A DNA stretch of 5,257 nucleotides, taken from assembly GCA_020354275.1 (NCBI GenBank), contig CP070645.1:1517428-1522684 (forward strand), written 5' to 3'. Both the position numbers and the translations under genes were made by a program. The notes beneath the pieces are model-generated. The model ran no database searches. It was not told the origin of the DNA and saw only the letters and a list, made by a program, of their open reading frames with translations. How positions within the stretch are numbered: position 1 is the stretch's first letter; every line of letters begins with the position of its first letter. Positions 1 through 4,506 of this stretch are shown here, one piece after another. Origin of the DNA: Dehalococcoidales bacterium (GTDB lineage Bacteria; Chloroflexota; Dehalococcoidia; Dehalococcoidales; UBA2162).

Positions 1-2
1 AG

Positions 3-95
3 TATAAGGGTATAAATCAGGACGGTTACTGCCCTGAGAAACCTAACCCCTGTAACCAGGAGGATGAAAATGCCTGTCCGCCCCGGGTGGCATGA
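3..95 (+). CDS. Possible 3' end of an upstream gene (partial, uncertain)
   Basis: The third forward frame is open from the left edge to a TGA at 93-95. It would encode about 30 residues rich in Cys, Pro, Asn and acidic residues, including a CPEKPNPC stretch, overlapping the start of the zinc-ribbon gene by 26 nt. Such overlaps are common within operons, and the composition looks protein-like. However, thirty open codons can occur by chance, and no family is recognised. The alternative is that 1-57 is a leader region: TATAAA at 11-16 resembles a -10 box, but any matching -35 would lie at or beyond the window edge. Sequence to the left would decide. Confidence 0.25.
   Translation, partial: YKGINQDGYCPEKPNPCNQEDENACPPRVA
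58..63 (+). promoter_or_regulatory. Shine-Dalgarno AGGAGG that decides the zinc-ribbon start
   Basis: A perfect AGGAGG abuts the ATG at 64 with no spacing, which is too close for initiation. It lies 6 nt before the second in-frame ATG at 70, which is a workable distance. The start at 70 is therefore preferred over the longer reading from 64. Confidence 0.75.
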
Positions 96-291
96 CGACT
101 ACTGGAAACAACTCGATAAAGAAACATCTAAGAAAATAAGAACGATGTGTCCCCGCTGCGGGAGTGCCAACACCTATTATAACAAGCAGTACGGAACCTG
201 GCGGTGCGGGAAGTGCGAACACTCTTTCGTTATAGACGGGTTCGGTACTGAAGCCCCCTGGTGGAAACGCCTGTTTCGAAGAGGTGTATAG
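70..291 (+). CDS. Small zinc-ribbon protein, function unknown
   Basis: This encodes a 73-residue protein when started at the ATG at 70. Residues 27-49 form a four-cysteine zinc ribbon: C27-P-R-C30-G-S, then 15 residues, then C46-G-K-C49. Two aromatic residues and a Tyr-Gly turn lie between the knuckles, the usual layout of zinc-ribbon domains that bind nucleic acid or protein partners. The N-terminus (about 1-25) is charged with several aromatics. The C-terminus ends in a basic aromatic segment, WWKRLFRR (64-71), that could contact nucleic acid or membrane. There is no signal peptide and no catalytic domain. The strong Shine-Dalgarno and intact cysteine pairs argue for a real gene. It converges on the HAD gene across 87 bp, with no clear rho-independent terminator between them. 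I do not recognise a named family, and a transcription- or translation-related role is only a guess. Confidence 0.72.
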   Translation: MPVRPGWHDDYWKQLDKETSKKIRTMCPRCGSANTYYNKQYGTWRCGKCEHSFVIDGFGTEAPWWKRLFRRGV

Positions 292-378
292 TTCAGAACA
301 ATTCCCGGGGCCAATATAACCCAGGAAACAATAATAGAAAGGCTGCCCCTCTTATCCGGTGAGGTTACTCTCAGACCC

Positions 379-1206
379 CTACTGATTAAGTAAAAACATG
401 TTAACCGCCCGGGCAACACCGCTGTGGTCAACATCAAGAGTTATATGGTCAGCCACCCCTTTCAACTCGTCATGGGCATTGCCCATAGCTACCGCCAGCC
501 CGGCTTCTTCCAGTAGCGATACGTCATTAGCCCCATCACCAATGGCAACAACCCCATCAAGAGGTATCTCCAGATACGAAGCTAATGCTCTGAGAGCCCG
601 GCCTTTGGAGACGCCCTTGGCAATCACATTGATAAAATTAACACCAGGGTAAGCCGGTGTCTCCGTCACGGACAGGCTGAGCCTATCCCCGAAATGCTGC
701 CGGAAACTTTCTGCTTTTTCCCTCTCCTCGCCGGAAAATACCGGCAGCGTTCCCTTAATAATCCTTTCCTCCGGCCACAGCTTGCTGAAATCGCTGATGG
801 TAGGCTGAAGCCCGAAGAACCGGCGGCGTATCTCTGTTGCCCAGTTTTCCCGCTCGATGAAATATTCAGCTATCGAATAGAAATCAAGGTTAATTTCATG
901 ATGATGGATAAACTCTACAATCTCTTGCACCAGCTGCCTGTCGATTGGTTCAACATAGACCTCCTCGCCCGTTTTCGGGTTACTGACCAGAGCCCCGTCA
1001 AAAAAGATGTGGTATCCGTCCAGTGCCAGCTGGTCAAGTATCTTCAAACAGGCCTGTACCACTCTCCCGGTGGATAGAGAAACCCGGATACCCGAATCAA
1101 TGACCCTGGCAATGGCAGTCTTGTTCTCCTCCGAGATAATCCCTTCCCTGTCCAACAGCGTGCCATCAATGTCCACTACTAACAGTCCGTATCGACCGTC
1201 TGCCAA
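379..1206 (-). CDS. HAD-superfamily hydrolase, Cof type (subfamily IIB)
   Basis: This is a 275-residue cytoplasmic phosphatase of the Cof/YbiV/YidA group (HAD-IIB). Members typically dephosphorylate sugar phosphates, nucleotides or cofactors such as FMN, often with broad specificity. All four HAD motifs are present. Motif I is DIDGTLLD (12-19), with nucleophile D12 and acid/base D14. Motif II is STGR (45-48). The motif III lysine is K201 in VSKGRAL. Motif IV is GDGANDVSLLEEAG (223-236), with Mg-binding D224 and D228. The roughly 90-190 region between motifs II and III is the C2-type cap that sets specificity. Length is normal for the family. Translation starts at TTG, supported by a G-rich Shine-Dalgarno and by motif I beginning at residue 12. 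It is divergent from the dUTPase across 51 bp. The family call is secure, but the substrate cannot be read from sequence. Confidence 0.93.
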   Translation of the reverse strand: MADGRYGLLVVDIDGTLLDREGIISEENKTAIARVIDSGIRVSLSTGRVVQACLKILDQLALDGYHIFFDGALVSNPKTGEEVYVEPIDRQLVQEIVEFIHHHEINLDFYSIAEYFIERENWATEIRRRFFGLQPTISDFSKLWPEERIIKGTLPVFSGEEREKAESFRQHFGDRLSLSVTETPAYPGVNFINVIAKGVSKGRALRALASYLEIPLDGVVAIGDGANDVSLLEEAGLAVAMGNAHDELKGVADHITLDVDHSGVARAVNMFLLNQ

Positions 1207-1213
1207 CTCTGTT

Positions 1214-1218
1214 CCCCC
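1214..1218 (-). promoter_or_regulatory. Shine-Dalgarno (GGGGG core) for the TTG start of the HAD gene
   Basis: On the minus strand, AGGGGGAA sits with its G-run 7 nt before the TTG at 1206-1204. No in-frame ATG lies near it, and motif I follows after only 11 residues, so TTG is the supported start. Confidence 0.65.
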
Positions 1219-1247
1219 TGATAAAAGAACTGGAAAAGTGTTATACT
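1218..1247 (+). promoter_or_regulatory. Extended -10 promoter of the dUTPase gene (short or absent leader)
   Basis: TATACT (1242-1247) is preceded by TG at 1239-1240 in the TGnTATACT arrangement of an extended -10 element. A weak -35 candidate, CTGATA (1218-1223), lies 18 bp upstream. Transcription would begin about 7 nt past the box, near 1253-1255, only 3-5 nt before the ATG at 1258. No Shine-Dalgarno precedes that ATG, consistent with leaderless or near-leaderless translation. The start position is inferred, not measured. Confidence 0.6.
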
Positions 1248-1250
1248 ATA
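1245..1250 (-). promoter_or_regulatory. Possible opposing -10 box for the HAD gene
   Basis: Read on the minus strand, the same AT-rich core gives TATAGT, overlapping the dUTPase -10. The core TATA-C-TATA is symmetric about one base, a geometry known to allow divergent initiation from one site. No -35 at normal spacing is visible; the closest, TTGATC at 1272-1277, is 21 bp away. The HAD leader would be about 30 nt and would include its Shine-Dalgarno. Confidence 0.35.
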
Positions 1251-1257
1251 GCTGGCC

Positions 1258-1773
1258 ATGACCACCGTTTTGATCAAATCAGATATCCATCGCCTATTAA
1301 GGCAAGAACCACCCCTGGTAGAGGGTTACATTGACCTCGACCAGCAGGTGCAGCCCAACGGCTTTGACCTTACCCTCCGTGAAATTGCCCTCCCCCAGAC
1401 AGCAGGCAGGATAACTACCAGTGATCACCAGAGAGCCGTATCTCAACTGGCCCCTCTGGTGTTCAACGGGATGGGGTTCATTGACCTTATGCCCGGTGCC
1501 TATATTGTGACCTTCAACGAGGTCGTCAACCTGCCCAATAATGTTATGGCATTAGCCAGACCGAGGTCAAGCCTGCTGCGCTCTGGCGTCACCGTCAACA
1601 CCGCGGTATGGGACGCCGGTTACTCCGGCCGCTCCCAGTCCCTGCTGGTTGTATATAACACCCAGGGACTGCGCCTGCAGAAGAACGCCCGCATCGTGCA
1701 GCTGATATTCCTGCAGCTAAGCGGCGAGACGGAGGGTTACCAGGGGGCCTACCAGGGCGAAAATACGGATTAA
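1258..1773 (+). CDS. dut: Archaeal-type dUTP diphosphatase (dCTP deaminase/dUTPase superfamily)
   Basis: This is a 171-residue trimeric-fold enzyme predicted to hydrolyse dUTP to dUMP and pyrophosphate, keeping uracil out of DNA and supplying dUMP for dTMP synthesis. Superfamily motifs occur in order: VQPNGFDLTL (31-40), PRSSLLRSGV (102-111) for phosphate binding, NTAVWDAGYSG (114-124) carrying D119, and the C-terminal YQGAYQGE (161-168), which closes over the active site in relatives. The glutamate needed for deamination in dCTP deaminases (E. coli Dcd Glu138, in the stretch LEFYN) is replaced here by valine (V131 in LLVVYN). This argues for dUTPase activity rather than dCTP deamination. The wording of the motifs is closest to the archaeal dUTPase branch from memory. 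The ATG has no Shine-Dalgarno but sits just after an extended -10. The gene converges on the lipid kinase 9 bp away. The superfamily is secure and the activity likely. Confidence 0.88.
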   Translation: MTTVLIKSDIHRLLRQEPPLVEGYIDLDQQVQPNGFDLTLREIALPQTAGRITTSDHQRAVSQLAPLVFNGMGFIDLMPGAYIVTFNEVVNLPNNVMALARPRSSLLRSGVTVNTAVWDAGYSGRSQSLLVVYNTQGLRLQKNARIVQLIFLQLSGETEGYQGAYQGENTD

Positions 1774-1782
1774 ACAATATTA

Positions 1783-2709
1783 TTAAACGATGACATTTAG
1801 TTTTGCCGGTACCAGAGAGAAGGACACCGGACCTTCTCCGAGAAGCTCACCGTCTGCCTGAACCAAGATATGCTCCGATGACTCTTCCGATGCCTCTATA
1901 GTAACCCTGTCCGCTTTGCCAATACGAACCTTGGGATGCTGACCGTGAGTTCCCTTATAGACCATCGGTAGAGACTTAAGCAGGTCAAATTTGCTCACAT
2001 CACCAAAGACCACCAGGTCCAGCAGATTATCACTCAGGCTGGCTTCAGGAGCAACATGCATCCCGCCCCCGAAGTAACCGCCGTTAGCCACCACCACACT
2101 TAGAATGCGGGCTGTTTCAACCCTATCATCGGCAGTGATTACTACTGACTGGTTCCGGTAACCAGCCAGAGTCCGCAGCAGGCCAATGAGATAAGGCAAA
2201 GTCCCGCCAAAATACTTGGGCAGGCGTTCCGTTGTCTGCACTGCGGCAGCATCAAAGCCGATACCCGCCGAATTAATAAAAAAACGGCGTAACGTCTGCC
2301 CATCATGCTGGTATTCGACAACACCAACATCAATTAAAACCGTATTGCAGTTTACCAGTGATGAACAGGCATTAATGTAGTGCCGGGAGATACCCAGCGA
2401 ACGGGCGAAATCACTCCCGGTACCGGTGCTGACTACTCCCAGGGCAATGCTACCGTCACCGGTTGAATCAATTATACCATTGGCGACCTCGTTGGTGGTG
2501 CCATCGCCGCCTACCGCTACCAGATAGCGGTAACCATAACCGGCCGCCTCCCTGGCTATCTCAATGGCATGGCCAACGCCCTCGGTGTATTGATAGTCAA
2601 AGGAAAGGCCGACCTTCTTCAGCAACCGGCTGATGCGGGGCCACCGGCGTCGGGTGGCATTGGCCCCGGCCACGGGATTTACAATTACCTTGGCATACGG
2701 GACAGACAT
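1783..2709 (-). CDS. Diacylglycerol kinase family lipid kinase (YegS/DgkB/BmrU type)
   Basis: This 308-residue soluble lipid kinase uses ATP to phosphorylate diacylglycerol or a related lipid at the inner membrane face, for phosphatidate recycling or lipid synthesis. The N-terminal ATP-binding domain shows NPVAG (11-15), GGDGTTNEVANG (67-78) and GTGSDFARSLG (96-106). The last motif has Ser where relatives usually have Asn before the Asp. The C-terminal beta-rich domain shows FFINSAGIGFDA (143-154), GGGMHVAPEASLSDNLLD (214-231) and ADGE (285-288), which supplies the glutamate thought to act as catalytic base. Length is typical. The ATG at 2709 is right because the NPxAG strand begins at once, although no Shine-Dalgarno is visible in the AT-rich leader. 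It lies 44 bp after the broken GNAT gene on the same strand. Some relatives act on sphingosine-like lipids or polyprenyl-linked biosynthetic substrates, so the substrate stays open. Confidence 0.93.
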   Translation of the reverse strand: MSVPYAKVIVNPVAGANATRRRWPRISRLLKKVGLSFDYQYTEGVGHAIEIAREAAGYGYRYLVAVGGDGTTNEVANGIIDSTGDGSIALGVVSTGTGSDFARSLGISRHYINACSSLVNCNTVLIDVGVVEYQHDGQTLRRFFINSAGIGFDAAAVQTTERLPKYFGGTLPYLIGLLRTLAGYRNQSVVITADDRVETARILSVVVANGGYFGGGMHVAPEASLSDNLLDLVVFGDVSKFDLLKSLPMVYKGTHGQHPKVRIGKADRVTIEASEESSEHILVQADGELLGEGPVSFSLVPAKLNVIV

Positions 2710-2753
2710 ATCATTAAATAAACCAGCCGTTTTTTAAGTTTACCAGTTATCCT

Positions 2754-3322
2754 CTACTTCATCCAGTCTTTTCTAAGCTTTGAGAACAGCACCATATCCC
2801 AGTATTCACCCTCCCACTGCACATATTCGCGGAGTATGCCCTCTCTGTGAAATCCCAACCTTGTCAGTATATTAAGAGACCTATTATTATCGATATGAAC
2901 TGTTGCTTCAATTCTATTTATTCTTATGGAACTGAAGATATGTTCAATAACACTGCTGATAGCCTCTGACATATACCCCCTCCCCCAGTAATGTGGTGTT
3001 AATTCATATCCGATTTCGGCACGGGCACGGTGCCGGTAAAGTTATTATCCGGTCTAACCACGTAGTTCACCTGCTCCAGAAATTGACCGTCCTCTTTTCT
3101 GAATATACCCCAGAGAGTGCCTGTGTGGTTATTCAACAGATTCGTGCCCCAGTTTACTATGTCGGTTACATCCTTGATGCTTGCTGCTGGTTTAGCATCT
3201 ATGTATCGTGCCACCTCTTCATTAGCGAAATGGGGGAAAATGACATCGGCATCATCAAGCGTCAACTCTCTTAAGATGAGTCTATCTGTTTCCAGCCGTG
3301 GAAATTCTTTCGTTTCACCCAT
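2754..3322 (-). pseudogene. GNAT acetyltransferase, RimJ/RimL-like, split by a frameshift
   Basis: Two adjacent minus-strand frames encode complementary halves of one GNAT N-acetyltransferase. The first (3322 down to a TAA at 2999) gives the N-terminal half, with the family opening LETDRLILREL (10-20) and reading through to VRPDNN (89-94). The second frame continues with AEIGYEL, TPHYWGRGYMSEA (the acetyl-CoA-binding turn), then ATVHIDNNRSLNILTRLGF and the usual C-terminal strand. The second frame has stop codons at 3042-3047 and the first ends at 2999, so the break lies within 2999-3041. From homology it falls before AEIGYEL, about 3016-3041. One missing base would restore a protein of about 189 residues, normal for the family. 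Intact members acetylate protein N-termini, amino acids or small amines using acetyl-CoA. The cause may be a recent mutation or a base error in the sequence; both halves look otherwise healthy. No Shine-Dalgarno precedes the ATG at 3322. Confidence 0.88.
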
Positions 3323-3358
3323 CTAAATCCAAGGTACTGCCCTTTAATTCATTAATAA

Positions 3359-3389
3359 GACTAATACGCAAGATATCCGTACGTTAGTC
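3359..3389. repeat. Imperfect inverted repeat between the dCMP deaminase and GNAT genes
   Basis: The arm GACTAATACG (3359-3368) pairs with CGTACGTTAGTC (3378-3389). The stem has 10 base pairs with a 2-nt bulge and a 9-nt loop. It starts 27 nt past the dCMP deaminase stop. No T-run follows on the minus strand, so it is not a canonical rho-independent terminator. It could stabilise an RNA end or act as an operator, because it covers the weak promoter boxes upstream of the GNAT gene. Confidence 0.4.
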
Positions 3390-3391
3390 AA
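3361..3391 (-). promoter_or_regulatory. Weak candidate promoter ahead of the GNAT gene
   Basis: On the minus strand, TTGACT (3386-3391, five of six to the -35 consensus) is followed after 19 bp by TATTAG (3361-3366, four of six). The spacing is long, so this is tentative. It would give a leader of roughly 30 nt for the GNAT gene. It overlaps the inverted repeat at 3359-3389. Confidence 0.27.
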
Positions 3392-3415
3392 GGCAATTGA
3401 ACTAGCCCGTATCTC

Positions 3416-3898
3416 CTAGTCAAGATAGCTTATCCGGGAGGACGGTCTTTTTTTGATATCAACCTCAATGGCCGCTTCCTCAAACAGCCCGATGAATTCA
3501 TCATCACTGTACCTGCCGAAGCTGACATACCGGGCTATCCTGGCATTGACCAGCATCTTGGCACAGAGAATACAGGGGGTATGGGTGCAGTATATGGTGC
3601 TCTTTTCCAGATTGACGCCGTAGAGCGCCGCCTGGATGATTACGTTCTGCTCAGCATGTATCCCCCGGCATATCTCATGCCTTTCTCCAGACGGTATGCT
3701 CCTCTCGTCCCTCAGGCAACCGAGCTCCAGGCAGTCCTTGAGCCCGGCAGCAGCACCGTTATAACCGGTGGAAAGTATATGCTTGTCCCTCACCGCCACT
3801 GCCCCGATATGGTGTCGGCGGCAGGTTGAGCGCTCGGCAACAACAGCGGCTACTTTCAGGAAATATTCATCAAGCTCAGGCCTGGTTACCTTTTTCAT
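3416..3898 (-). CDS. dCMP deaminase family protein (ComEB-like cytidine/deoxycytidylate deaminase)
   Basis: This 160-residue zinc-dependent deaminase is predicted to convert dCMP to dUMP, the direct precursor of dTMP. The zinc site is complete: H81-A-E83 (HAEQN), where E83 is the proton shuttle, and P-C109-x-x-C112 (TPCILC). The segment PSGERHEICRGIHAEQN (69-85) and the early GYNGAAAG (45-52) are characteristic of the dCMP deaminase/ComEB branch rather than of tRNA adenosine or free cytidine deaminases. Length is typical. The ATG lies inside the end of the upstream kinase gene, overlapping it by 23 nt in another frame, so translation is probably coupled; no strong Shine-Dalgarno is seen. Together with the dUTPase in the window it provides a second route to dUMP. 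Naming it ComEB implies no competence role here, as no other com genes are present. Confidence 0.93.
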   Translation of the reverse strand: MKKVTRPELDEYFLKVAAVVAERSTCRRHHIGAVAVRDKHILSTGYNGAAAGLKDCLELGCLRDERSIPSGERHEICRGIHAEQNVIIQAALYGVNLEKSTIYCTHTPCILCAKMLVNARIARYVSFGRYSDDEFIGLFEEAAIEVDIKKRPSSRISYLD

Positions 3899-4439
3899 TT
3901 TTTAAGAGAAAGATAATCCTTTCTGTTTGTTCTCTCAGATTATCCAGAGAAGACCCGTTAATTATGGTAAAGTCCGCCATGGCTATCGGCCCGCCCTTAT
4001 TGGTATTTTCAATTTCAGCACGGTCCCGGCTCTCTGCTTCCGCCACTGTCAGGCCCCTTTCCGGTCTATCAGCCAGCCGTCGGTACCTAGTTGACGGTGA
4101 TGCCCATACGGCCAACAGATAGAAGTCTTCCTGGTAATACCCCTTCAAAGCGATGTATTCTTCCCAGGAATACAGCCCGTCAATTACCACATCGGAATGT
4201 TCCCGTGCCGAATCAATCCTGGGTTTATTGAGAAGGGCATAGGCTGCCATGCCGTGCTCCCTGCGCAGGAGTTCTCTGACATAGCGTTCGTTTTCCTCAC
4301 TCAGTGCCAGTCCCCTTTTGCCGACTTCTTCATCGGTAACATCGCCAAACCTTATACTGGTAAAACCGTTTTGCTGAAATAGCCTGGCCACCTCCGATTT
4401 ACCGGCACCGGCCATCCCGACAATAGCAACTATTTTCAT
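3876..4439 (-). CDS. P-loop kinase, UPF0200/dephospho-CoA-kinase-like, substrate unknown
   Basis: This encodes a 187-residue protein from the ATG at 4439. It opens with a beta strand and Walker A motif GMAGAGKS (8-15), followed by GDVTDEEVGKRGL (32-44), VVIDGLYSWEE (84-94) in the Walker B/substrate position, an ASPSTRYRRLADRPERG lid region (113-129), and ADFTIINGSSLDNL near the end (155-168). This order and wording resemble the archaeal UPF0200 group within the dephospho-CoA kinase/NMP kinase fold, whose substrate is not established to my knowledge. Longer readings from TTG at 4484 or ATG at 4457 are rejected: they add no conserved residues, the TTG lies in the -35 box and the 4457 ATG overlaps the -10. 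The downstream dCMP deaminase overlaps it by 23 nt, so the two are probably made together and a nucleotide or deoxynucleotide substrate is plausible. A true CoaE role is less likely but not excluded. Confidence 0.82.
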   Translation of the reverse strand: MKIVAIVGMAGAGKSEVARLFQQNGFTSIRFGDVTDEEVGKRGLALSEENERYVRELLRREHGMAAYALLNKPRIDSAREHSDVVIDGLYSWEEYIALKGYYQEDFYLLAVWASPSTRYRRLADRPERGLTVAEAESRDRAEIENTNKGGPIAMADFTIINGSSLDNLREQTERIIFLLKNEKGNQA

Positions 4440-4455
4440 GGCATTTTCAGCCCCC

Positions 4456-4484
4456 ATTATAGGTAAGTAGCTGACAAATGGCAA
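4456..4484 (-). promoter_or_regulatory. Strong sigma-70-type promoter for the kinase-dCMP deaminase pair
   Basis: On the minus strand, TTGCCA (4479-4484, five of six) and a perfect TATAAT (4456-4461) are separated by exactly 17 bp. Transcription should begin near 4448-4450, about 10 nt before the ATG at 4439. The only Shine-Dalgarno-like G-run (4451-4455) would then fall at or before the RNA start and be excluded. The promoter lies in the 67-bp gap after the permease gene, so the pair can be expressed independently of the transporter. Confidence 0.72.
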
Positions 4485-4504
4485 AGGCTCAGGGCAGGTG
4501 CCAT
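4478..4504. repeat. Inverted repeat over the -35 box of the kinase promoter
   Basis: ATGGCA (4478-4483) and TGCCAT (4499-4504) form a perfect 6-bp inverted repeat with a 15-nt spacer. The arms are 21 bp apart, start to start, about two helical turns, and one arm covers the -35. This geometry suits a dimeric regulator, but short repeats like this arise by chance. No T-run follows, so it is not a terminator for the permease. Confidence 0.3.
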
Positions 4505-4506
4505 CC

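Noticed and set aside
64..69. Start of the zinc-ribbon gene at the ATG at 64
   Set aside because: The AGGAGG ends directly against this ATG. The ATG at 70 has proper spacing and loses nothing recognisable.
292..378. Rho-independent terminator between the zinc-ribbon and HAD genes
   Set aside because: Only a CCCGGG palindrome, a short GTTC-A-GAAC dyad and a 4-bp CCTC/GAGG pairing are seen, with no adjoining T-run on either strand.
694..1077. Forward-strand protein of 127 residues opposite the HAD gene
   Set aside because: It lies antisense within a gene with all four HAD motifs, and shows no domain or ribosome binding site of its own.
2999..3047. Programmed -1 frameshifting in the GNAT gene
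   Set aside because: No slippery heptamer is visible in the overlap zone. Mutation or a base error is simpler.
3416..3898. Competence locus indicated by the ComEB-like gene
   Set aside because: No ComEA, ComEC or other uptake genes are nearby. The deaminase is explained by dUMP supply.
4440..4484. N-terminal extension of the kinase from TTG at 4484 or ATG at 4457
   Set aside because: The stretch is promoter DNA (-35 and -10 boxes), and the family begins just before the Walker A motif at the ATG at 4439.
1258..4484. A defence or anti-phage island built from the dUTPase, dCMP deaminase and kinase
   Set aside because: Nucleotide enzymes can serve in defence, but these are not fused to effectors, are not in one operon, and sit among housekeeping genes with no mobile-element traces.
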